Assembly: GCA_963675135.1 (NCBI GenBank)
Contig: OY776122.1
Span: 21,392,881-21,456,880, forward strand
DNA length: 64,000 nucleotides
From: Galeopsis tetrahit
Lineage: Eukaryota; Streptophyta; Magnoliopsida; Lamiales; Lamiaceae
Reading direction: 5' to 3'
Below are positions 32,192 through 41,286 of this stretch, piece after piece. The number at the start of each line of letters is the position of its first letter. Within the stretch, counting starts at the first letter, position 1. A program made the translations under genes and the position numbers. The notes under the pieces were generated by a model that ran no database searches, was not told the DNA's origin, and worked only from the letters and a program-made list of their open reading frames with translations.

Positions 32192-34588
32192 CTAAGTCTG
32201 AATATCGGTGGCAGGACCTTCCTCCTCTGCAGGGTTTGAGGGCCCGAGATTAGGAGTGCTGGACCCTTCAATTGAGGGAAGATCGGACAAAGAATCAGAA
32301 GCTGAGGGCAGAGCCTGACGAGGAGGAAAGATATCATAGACCAAAGGAGAAGTGGCAGGCACTTCAGGATCCAAGTCTTTTTCAAAAGCCAACTTTAGAG
32401 CCGCTTTCTGGATCACAGGAAGCCACCACTGTTGGTCAGGTCCCGCGTTGAGATCCCCTTGGAAGTGGGGGGAAGGTGTTAAACTCGCAATAATGGGAGC
32501 AGTATCAATGGAGGGCTTGAAACCTTGCTTCTTCACTTGGGATACGGTGCACTTGATCCCATGAGATATGAAATGACCAATATGGGGGTTCATGTCCCTG
32601 AGATAATGAGGGCTATGTTGATACGCTTCAACAAGTCCCAAATGGAGATCCTGAAGGAACTCCTGGCCAATGGAGGTCGTCAGCAGCCTCTGACGGCAAT
32701 CATCGACACCCCGTTTCTGTCCCTGCTTAAAAGCATCTTCTAAGGCCCTCTCTTGCTGAGCCTTCATGGCAGATATCTCGGAACGAGCCTTCTCAGCCAC
32801 CTCCCAGCCTTCTTCCAATTTCTTCTTTAACTCCTCATTCTGAGCAGTGAGCAAGCTAAGATCTGCAGCCACTTTCTGGACCTCCTCATCTTTCTAGGAC
32901 AACTCTGAGCGGAGCTGTCCCAGGTCTTTGTTACTCAACTCTTTCTCAGTCTTGTCCAATAAAATGCCTTGGACAGCCATAAGCTACAAAGAAGAAATCT
33001 ATTAGGAAGAGCAAAGTAATAAAATTAGGAAAGTATAAGAAAATAGAGGTTACCTGGGTGCTCAGCTCCGAAGAGATCTCCCAAAGTTGGGGCACTGAAT
33101 GACCAAAGAACCTTTGCTTGTCATCCGGAGTCGGAAGTAATTTAACGAAGGAGGTGCTCCCTTCTCCTCTCAGCTCGGAAATGGACCTGGGAATCTCCAG
33201 ACTAAAGAAATCTTTAGAAGATCTACGAGGAACAACCGCCTCTGAACGAGCCCGGTGGGATTTGGATCTCTTGGAGGCGACCTTTTCACCACCCTCAGGA
33301 AAAGGACGCTTAGGGGCAGGAGGCAGGGCACCTGAAGGAGCATCACCAGGGACCTGGGTGATAGCCAGAACTGAATCGTCCTCATGAATAAGCTGACCCG
33401 AACTCAGGGGAGCTGCTACTGTAACAACATCCTCTATTCCCGTTGGTAGAATAGGAGCTTCTGAAGAGATCCCTACCGCCGTAACCTCATCATCATCACT
33501 AAGATCTATCTGAACGGAGCTGAAGGCAAATTCCATTTCTGAAAAGGAAAAAGGAAAAGTTAAAATTAAAAACATAAGATACAAACGGGAACAGAAAGAG
33601 AAGAGAAGGTAATTTTACCGGCTCTGGGGGAAAGTTCCGCTCCAGAGCTGTCAAGGCCAAATTGAATTAATACGCCTCGATCCCGCACGAGTTGAATTAT
33701 TTTGAAAAGACCATTCTCTTTATCGAGAACATGGTCTTCTAGGGATTTCATGATTTTTCGATCTCTCCGAGAAACTATGGAATCAGAGATAGCAACATAG
33801 GAGGGAGTGGTCTGTTGCCACTCAGAACAAGGGAAAGGCCACTTCCCGTCTTTGGGAGTAACCCAGAAGTACTTTTTCTTCCAACCTCCGTTGAGGCTGG
33901 GAGGCTTCTTTATGAAATTAGGGAGGCCGTTTACGCGAGAACTAAAGTAGAAGAACCCGTCCTTTAATTTCACTTCATGACAGGCTACAAACATCTCAGA
34001 GCTAGGTTTCCCTCCATAGTGTTTAAGTAGGATGTAGAAAGACAAACAAGTCCTGATGGATGAAGGATTGACCTGAGCTACTGATATGTTAAATAAGCGG
34101 CACACTTTGGCAAGATAAGGGCAAATGAGGAAACGAAGTCCACAATCGATGTGTGCTTCGAAGAAGGGCAATGAGGGACGACAGAAGAAGTTCGGCCTCT
34201 CCTCAGGAAGAGCCATGTCAAAAAGAAAACCAGAGACATTATGACACCTTCGTCGTATGGTCTTAAGCTCTATAGAAGTAAGAGAAGAGTGTTTAGTGAC
34301 CTTATTCCATGATTCATCGGAAGAGTCCTCAGAGGTCGCTAACCTCCTTGGGCGACGAAAAATGGGAGGACGAGAAGAAGAAGAAGAAGGATGAGGAACT
34401 AATGCTAAAGGAACAGGTCCTAATTGAGATCTAGGGTATTGATCGGACAGAACATCCGTGTAGCCAGAAGAATAAAGTTGATCAGGAGTTAAACTTCGAG
34501 AACTATGAGTATAAGAACCAGATCGAGTTCCCTCCTCCCCCGCAGAAAAGGAAGAGGAACCAGGAGCGGAAGGAGATGGACTAGCCAT
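32192..34588 (-). pseudogene. antisense three-exon gene of the Tat-type element, Transposase_28-like
   Basis: Minus strand. Exon 1 34588-33619 starts MASPSPSAPG. Exon 2 is 33538-33054 and exon 3 32983-32192. Both introns (80 and 70 bases) begin GT and end AG, and joining the exons keeps one frame (970+485+792 bases, about 748 residues). Exon 1 has a Ser/Pro-rich start, then a region with HIDCGLRFLICPYLAKVC...ISVAQVNPSSIRTCLSFYILLKHYGG resembling the 'putative gypsy type transposon' family (Transposase_28). Exon 2 is acidic then basic (PKRPFPEGGEKVASKRSK). Exon 3 is a coiled coil (LLTAQNEELKKKLEEG) with a Pro/Ser/Glu tail. One in-frame TAG (32896-32894) in exon 3, consistent with CAG-to-TAG, breaks it. 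Tat-clade elements are known to carry extra antisense ORFs here; their role is unknown. Confidence 0.78.
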
Positions 34589-34774
34589 CAAGAGCCAGAA
34601 AAGAAGAAGAGGAATGCGAAGAGGACAGTACCTGATTTGAACGACGGAGGCGCCCGAGCAAAGAAACACGCCGGAAACGAAGATCTCTCACCGGAATCTT
34701 AGAGAGAGAATTTTCTCAAGGGGTAAGACTCTTTCACTCAGATGATCAACAGTGAAAAATGAGGATAAAATCAT

Positions 34775-34783
34775 CCTTTTATA
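34775..34783 (-). promoter_or_regulatory. putative antisense TATA box
   Basis: TATAAAAGG on the minus strand, about 190 bases before the antisense ATG and inside the element, just upstream of the 3' LTR. It has the same nine bases as the LTR TATA box. It would drive the antisense gene independently of the LTR. Prediction only. Confidence 0.45.
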
Positions 34784-34977
34784 TTAAGGAAGGATGGGAC
34801 AGCTGCCTTGCTAAATGGGCGACGCGTGTACGGCTCAGATGAGAGGAGGTGAAAGGTCGAGTCCAAATAAAGGGCTCAGATTGAGGGTAGAAAAATTTGA
34901 AAAATAAGCGGGAAAATCCAAAGAAGTCGAAAAGACTCTATTCTCAACTACCCCAGTAGGAACTGTGGCAGCCAAGA

Positions 34978-34992
34978 ATAGGGGGGAGTGGA
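34978..34992 (+). other. polypurine tract of the Tat-type element
   Basis: ATAGGGGGGAGTGGA abuts the 3' LTR start TGATAGGG at 34993, as required for plus-strand priming. Confidence 0.8.
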
Positions 34993-35710
34993 TGATAGGG
35001 CATAATGGTGTAGGTCCAAAAGAGAGAAGCCACCAATCAGAACCCAAGATAAGACCTGATCATCCCCCCTTCAGGACCTGGTTACCCCGGGAACTGATCT
35101 CAGAAAACTACACACAACCTGGTCAAATCCTGGCAGTACTACCCTTATCCTAAATATGGCCGAGCTTGTGGGCGTGGACGAGAAGAAGAGCACTTCATTT
35201 GGTCCTCCCTTCCTTATTAGGACGTAGGAAATGAATTGCCTTGACCTCTAGGAGAAGTAAAGAATCTTGATGTGTCAGAATATCTCTGGACATCTCTGCA
35301 AATGTGTGCGCACTAACCGAATAATCAGGGGTGTGTCAGAATCGTACTATGACGTGGCATTATTAGTAACAAACCCTAGATCCAAATTTACATCCTTACC
35401 CTTCAGTCATAAGGTATAAAAGGTATCCCCTCTTCATTTTCAAAGGGATAAGTCACTTTTTCTACTATTCACTTTCATATCAAAATACTTTTCTTCTCCG
35501 TCAAACATCACTGACTTGAGCGTCGGAGGTCCGTCGCCGGACACCTCTCCGGCCCGGTTTTCGTGCAGGTCCCAATTACCGTCGTCATCCTCCATCTCTA
35601 TCAATCATTCAAGGATTCCAAAGGAGCTCATTTAGGTATTCATCACTTTAAAATATTTTTTGAATGTGTTCTCGCTTATTCACTCCTGTGAATTTGATGA
35701 GGTCGCATCA
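34993..35710 (+). repeat. 3' LTR of the Tat-type element
   Basis: 718 bp, nearly identical to the 5' LTR; followed directly by the target duplication CATAT (35711-35715). Confidence 0.95.
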
Positions 35711-36889
35711 CATATTATTCCTATTATGTTTTCAGAATTTAATTTAACCTGTGCTACACTAATCATAACTCATTTATATGACCTGACTAATGGTGGAACA
35801 AGTTTTACATTAAGATCTACCATAAATCATGTTCATATAATACTTCGTGAAATTTTTAGAAAAGTACATAAATAAATTAGTCTGCACCACCCTATGTACT
35901 GATGGGTGATTTTGGATCTAAATTCTATTTCAAAGGGGTCGAAATTTTTTATACTCCCTCATCCTACGAAGATAGGTTTAGTTTCTGTTTTCGTATGTTT
36001 CATCATTATAGTTATTATATTTATATATCAATAATTTTTCGTTTTCATCTTTGCTCTAATTTTTTTTTTTTAACAAATCATCAAGGTACTAGCAATTGTT
36101 GTGAAAAATGAGTCCATGAAAACCTGTATAAATTAATACTCTATAAATTAATAAATCTCTAAAATAATAAAATCTTTCGATTCCAAATTGGGCCTTTGTA
36201 AAAAATCATCAAATTTGATAAGATAATAATATACTAATTTTTCAAAAAATTCGTTTATAAATATTAGGTCTCATTAAAACTCTAAATTAATAATCCATAA
36301 ATATTACAATTATAAATATTATGGTATGGTCTCTCTTATAAAAAATTTTCATCAACCCACTCTTGTAAATCTTTTTGAGGGCATGTGAGATGGTCTCTCT
36401 TATACTGACATAATATTTTACGCATTTGATCATTTATGGATGATGTTGCGATGCTTTTTTAGATGACAAAACATGGTTGGGTGTTATGAATTAATTTATT
36501 TCCATATTGAGATTTATGCATGAATATATTTAATTGACTATAATAGTTATTTAAGTGCAACAAATTAATGTAAACATGTATATTTAAGTAATTCCATTAA
36601 TGAATTGATGCATGCGTCCCTAAATATAATAGTTAATTATATACAATGAATTGATATTATACATGAATAAATCAGCTGGTAGACAATTGTTGTGAGTGTG
36701 AAATGTTTCAACTCAAATTGATAATTAAATTACTAACTACTCGAAAGTTAATAAGTTAGATAACTATCAAAATAAGGTGAGTTCGGATATGTGTAGGCCA
36801 TAAATTATAATTCATTCCTATTTATGAAGACTCTTCTTTTTCTTAGAAAAACTCTTAAATTTTTTTATACAATTAAAACAATTATTATT

Positions 36890-38500
36890 AGTTGTGCTTG
36901 GTGCTCAACTAAGTTGGTGTGTAATGCTAGTTTGATAAATCAAATGAAAGAATAACATATATCAAAGTAGTAAATAATACAAAGATTTATAGTGGTTCAA
37001 AGACTCGGCTTCTACATCCATTCCACAAACTCAAATGTGAGTTAATTCCCACTAGAGAATGCTTGATCTTTAATTGTCAATGGACACTTGTAGACTTATA
37101 CTCACCGCAAATTTTGTCTCCTATAATGAGTTTCTCAGCCATCTTACAAAATTATTACTAAATAAACATATTCTATAACACTCGATTCCAAGGGTAAGGT
37201 ACGTTTGTAAAATAGTTCCAACTATGTGAAACTTTTCTTTCAAGCTGGACTTGAGAAATTTATTCTAAGTTACGCAATTTAGATCTAATAGCCTAGAATA
37301 CAAGATAGAACACTTAGGCGGTGTTTGTTTTGGGATTGGCCAATCCGGATTTGGCCCAATCCCAATCCAACCTCTCTTAATCCATCTCAAACCAAATACA
37401 AATTCAAATACCAATTCACCCCTATAATACACCTATACTCCTATTTTTATACAATCAAATCACTCATTCTCTTTCCTACTTTCTTCCCTCTCTTACTTTT
37501 CTTTCACACACTCATTTTCTCTCCTAACTTCTTCTTTCACTTACTTTTCTTTCACTATTAACAATAGTATAATGTTATAAAATCACTTTTGATGTGACAT
37601 AAAGTTAAATCTACCCCTACTTCTCAATCCTTAACCAAACACAACTTACACACAATTACTATTCATGGATTACCCAAATCTCAATCAAATACACCACAAT
37701 CCAAATCCAATCCAGTACAATCCCAAACCAAACACCACCTTAAGAATTTAACTTATTAGTGTTCTTGAAAATACTTAGATAATTTTTGCTTGAGTGTGTG
37801 TAAAGTAGGTTCTTCTCAAAATATTTATGTGTTAGTATTTTCGTCTTATGTAACTTTACTCTTAAGGTTTGACCTTATATTTATAGTAGACTTTCAAACC
37901 TAGTCGTTGGAGAGTCCATTTGAAAACTTACTAAGTATGATGCTTATATCCTTGGAAGTTGTACCTCAAATTTGATTATATTAGATGTAAATTTTTATTT
38001 GTCTCATGTACTTTTGCATCGTTTCTCTGATCAGTTCATCTTTATGTCATATCATGTGTCGGCTATCATCTTCTCGTTGATCCACATAAGTTGTTTACGT
38101 AGAGTGATCCAACAAATATACAAATGATTCTTTGATTCCTTTAACATTGACCTAACTATTCAATTTGTCTCAAATGTTATTACCTGAACAATCGAGTAAA
38201 CACTTGACTTATCAGACGAGTCTCAGTTAGTTTGAGTTTAGATATCAAGATGTCTGATACTCATAGTCTTCTTCTTTTCTAATTTTTAGATCTATTATCT
38301 TGAACATTCTCAAGTCTTCTAGGTCTTTTGTGTTCAGGTTCTGTCCATTGAGATGATCTTCATTCTTGTCAATACGTGTGTAGAACATGTTTAATTATAT
38401 TGCTTAGTCGACTCGCTAAGTTTCTCTCAACTATTGTCTAAGATTAAGTCCTGTACTAAAATAGAGTAATACAAATTCAGCTTAACCCTATTACAATGTG
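36890..38500 (-). repeat. relic of a SIRE-type LTR (copy B)
   Basis: Counterpart of 12440-13700, with the block TTTATAGTGGTTCAAAGACTC...CTACATCCATTCC near 36980-37025. Interrupted by the MITE at 37317. Boundaries are estimates. Confidence 0.45.
37317..37739. mobile_element. Tourist-like (PIF/Harbinger) MITE
   Basis: 423 bp with ends GGCGGTGTTTG and AAACACCACC (inverted) and TTA duplicated on both sides (37314-37316, 37740-37742), the PIF/Harbinger pattern. Copy A shows the unoccupied site around 12990-13000 (ACATTAAGGATTTAATTC). Interior is CT-rich with ACTTTC repeats; no transposase. Confidence 0.9.
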
Positions 38501-38699
38501 TTTTCACTTAAATATCAAAACTCAATACAAAATTTTCAATTTAAAAGGGGCAACCTCATATGAAATAAAGGTGTAAATATTTTTTTGCATTCATATGTTA
38601 ATAAAAAAAATTCAGGGGGCGTAAATCAGTCTCAATACCCAATATTTAGGCAGAGCGTTTGTAACTCTCTTAAAACTATTTTATTATACACACACAGAT

Positions 38700-39787
38700 C
38701 CTATGAGGACACCCACGCGATGAGGACACCCACGTGGAAATCTCAAAATTACCCTCTTCTAAATTAAAACCCTTCATTCTATCTTTCTTCTTCTCAAAAT
38801 TCGGGACACCCACCTCCATTTCTCTCTTCACGTCGGAGCGGCGCCGCCACTCTTTCTACGTCCCGGCGTCGCCCGCCCGTCTGCAGTGCCGCCTTCGCCT
38901 CCCAAGCCACGCACGCCGGTGGCGGATTCTCTCCCCCAGCCCCCCGCTTCTCTTCCTTTGCTCCCACGTCGCCACCTTAAAGAAGGGCGCGACCGCCGTC
39001 GCCCCTTCTCCAAGCGACGCGGCCGCGGTGTTGAAGAAGAAGCCAAGCGTGGTTTGAGGGTTGTTCGCACCCCTCCTCCCTCGTTCGCTCCTCCTCCATG
39101 TTTCAAGAAGACGACTACCGACGTGGTTTGAGGGTTGTTGTCTCCGCCCACTGACGTCGTTCGAGGGCTCTTCCCCTTCCCTTCGCGACCGTTCGCGGCC
39201 GCAACCCCCCCCTCTCCCCTTCATCGCACCCACGCACGTCGCCGAAGGTAAGTTTTTTTTTTTTACAATTTTTACAGATAAAAAAATTAGGGTTTTGAAA
39301 ATTTTAGAAAATTTAGGAAAATTAGGGTTTTTAGTAGTTCGGGAATTATTTTCGAACATATTGAGTTTGTTTTGGAAAAAATTTCGAACATATTGTGTTT
39401 GTTTTGGAAACAATTTCGAACAACTTGAGTTTGTTTTGGAAAAATTTTCGAACAAGATGTTCGATCTTTTTTTTCAGACAAATTTGAGTTGTTTTGGAAT
39501 TTTTTTCGAACATATTGAATTTGTTTTGAAAAAAAATTCGAACATATTGAGTTTGTTTTGGAAATTTTTTCGAACAGTTGGTGTTTTAGATTTATTTTTG
39601 TTGCAATTTTGGAGTTTTTTTTTGTTGAAGAATGGTTTTTGTTTTGGTGGTGGTGGAGATAATTCTGTAAAATAGGATGGGTGGGTGTACTCATCTTTTT
39701 TTTTTCATAAATTTTACCCTAGGGGTATATGGGACATTTCACATGTTCCGAAAGATTAAAAAAATGTTTGGTGAGTGTACTCATAGG
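38700..39787. mobile_element. TIR element with GC-rich core and 31-bp repeats
   Basis: Ends CCTATGAGGACACCCAC and GTGAGTGTACTCATAGG are inverted repeats (about 14 of 17 matching). The layout resembles the 13850 and 22545 elements: leader-like AT/CT DNA with a GC-rich block (38835-39240) that ends in AAGGTAAGT, then an ACAG acceptor-like site and ATTAGGG motifs, then short repeats. TIR sequence differs from the other family, and no target duplication could be confirmed. The GC block gives overlapping Arg/Pro/Ser ORFs on both strands that look like composition shadows. Confidence 0.5.
39353..39600. repeat. degenerate tandem repeat of about 31 bp
   Basis: Seven or more copies of TTCGAACATATTGAGTTTG with TTTTGGAAAAAA spacers, starting near 39353, 39386, 39417, 39447, 39507, 39538 and 39569. 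Located in the right half of the 38700-39787 element. Confidence 0.8.
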
Positions 39788-39964
39788 AAATCCGGGTGCA
39801 TTATTAATATTTTTTATTAGATTATGATATTTGTTTAGCTTTATTTGGTCATATTAAGGACCAATGAGTTTTAGAATTTTGTTTAAATTATACTTTTTTT
39901 TCTCATTTACTAATCATTAACTAATTATGTATCTTTAATTTTAAAAGAAAAAAAAAATTATTGT

Positions 39965-40121
39965 AGCCCGTTAGTGGCCCGTTTAGCCCGTGGCCCGTTA
40001 GAGTTAGGGTTAGGTCCCAACAATTGTAGGCCCGTTAAATATGAACCGGTTAAGGCCCTAACCCGTTTAGCCTGTAGCCCTGGCCCTATAGGACTAGGGC
40101 CAGCACGATAGACATCTCTAG
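39965..40121. repeat. GCCCGTTAG-rich end, hAT-like remnant
   Basis: Repeated GCCCGTT and GGCCC motifs, then GGGCCAGCACGATAGACATCTCTA. This style of end (AGAGATGTC plus GGCCCG repeats) is seen at hAT-type ends in plants. No partner end was found, so it is only a possible remnant. Confidence 0.35.
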
Positions 40122-41166
40122 TAGTATTAATCAATAATCAACCACATAATAACCATGAGTACGGGTCTATTTATAATATTTAATAACAAGAAATATAAAT
40201 AAACCTTAAATCTAATAAAATCGAATTAAATTTTATAACTATCTAAATCTAAACAAATCAAAATATGACAAGAAAATAAATCAATTGTTTATTTGATTCT
40301 CGTGATTTCGACTCCATCATAGACAACAATATCTCAATCGAGTGCTCTGCTTGTGCTTACCTACTCTATATACCCGAACACTCGAATGAGTAGGTTGTTT
40401 GTTTGCATTTTACAAATTTAAATATGAAAGTAGATAAATTTTAACCTAGAAACTTAATTTAAAAAATGAATCTATAAATGACTTGTGAGAATCTACCCAT
40501 TACTTTCCTTTTTAAAGTTTATAAGCAGTGAGAATCTCAGTCTTTTTATACAGTAATTTTTTCTCAAAATTGTATATTAGGTGCACAGTTTATTTTTTAG
40601 TATTAGTTAGTTTAAATTAAAAAACTGATATACTGGGTACCATTATTTATTCTTTTTATAATATAAAAAAAAAACCTAAATACAGTTAGAATTCAATAAA
40701 TGCAGCAGAAGCTTCCAGTTTTCGCAATTTCCTTGTCCACACTCCATTTCTCTGCTCTTTGATTACACCGCTTAAACAATACAATCCTTATCAATTCTAC
40801 AATAAATATATTTTGTTTGTACCCTCATAATTTTTTATTAGATAAGTGAAAATTTTAGATAGAGGGAGTACTATAACCTTCCTTAAGGAGTTGTTAACGG
40901 TGTAAAACTCCAGAAATTTATAAGGTGTTTAAGTAGTAATCATACAAAATTAAAAAAAACTTATATAGAAGACTGTGTATGCATGCCTACAATAAAACAT
41001 CTGTGTATAAACAACCAGTCATTTTCCACTATTCTTTACAAACCGATTCAAATGGTATAAAGGAGCAAGATAGCATAAACCGCCCAAAACCCCCCACTTT
41101 AATTTTGATTCTTTTTTCTCTTTTCAATAATTCATTTCCCTTATTTTCTTGATTTTTCCAAAACTC
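40122..41166 (+). other. upstream region of the stachyose synthase gene
   Basis: AT-rich, non-coding, no element with clear ends. Includes the proximal promoter. A CT-rich tract follows the TATA box (41175-41190). Confidence 0.5.
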
Positions 41167-41174
41167 TATATATA
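41167..41174 (+). promoter_or_regulatory. TATA box of the stachyose synthase gene
   Basis: TATATATA 120 bases upstream of the ATG, followed by CCTCTCCCTCCCCTCTTCC, a pyrimidine tract typical of plant transcription starts. Predicted leader about 85-90 bases. Confidence 0.6.
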
Positions 41175-41286
41175 CCTCTCCCTCCCCTCTTCCTATTTCC
41201 ACATCTGCAAAAACCACTTCTTCTTCATTTCTTTGTCTGAAAACAAACAGAGTCTCTGTTTTTCTATTTACAGTTTTATTACCCCC

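Larger units (their letters stand above)
24518..35710 (+). mobile_element. complete Ty3/gypsy Tat-type LTR retrotransposon, recent insertion
   Basis: 11,193 bp with 717/718-bp LTRs, a 5-bp target duplication CATAT on both sides, PBS, PPT, and gag-pol in one frame with the order gag, protease, RT, RNase H, second (aRNH-type) RNase H, integrase. Two RNase H domains and a large region between pol and the 3' LTR are features of the Tat clade. That region holds 90-bp and 76-bp tandem repeats and an antisense spliced gene. By eye the LTRs differ by one substitution and one single-base indel, so insertion was recent. Nevertheless gag-pol has three in-frame stops, so movement probably relied on proteins from another copy. 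Confidence 0.95.
23906..38690 (+). repeat. copy B of the diverged direct duplication, split by later insertions
   Basis: Same collinear blocks as copy A (8142-13840), in the same orientation. Two insertions interrupt it that copy A lacks: the Tat-type gypsy element (24518-35710) and a Tourist-like MITE (37317-37739). A segment at about 36112-36360 (TATAAATTAATACTCTATAA and similar) also lacks a clear partner. The right end of similarity (CTATTTTATTATA, 38677-38690) corresponds to the uninterrupted version of the site occupied by the Mutator-like element in copy A. Confidence 0.75.

Noticed and set aside
38734..39675. Overlapping Arg/Pro/Ser ORFs on both strands in the GC-rich block
   Set aside because: Low complexity on both strands, no domain, and located inside a TIR-bounded element; treated as composition shadows.
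41029..41217. Minus-strand ORF overlapping the stachyose synthase promoter
   Set aside because: Short, low complexity and overlapping the TATA box and leader of a well-supported gene.
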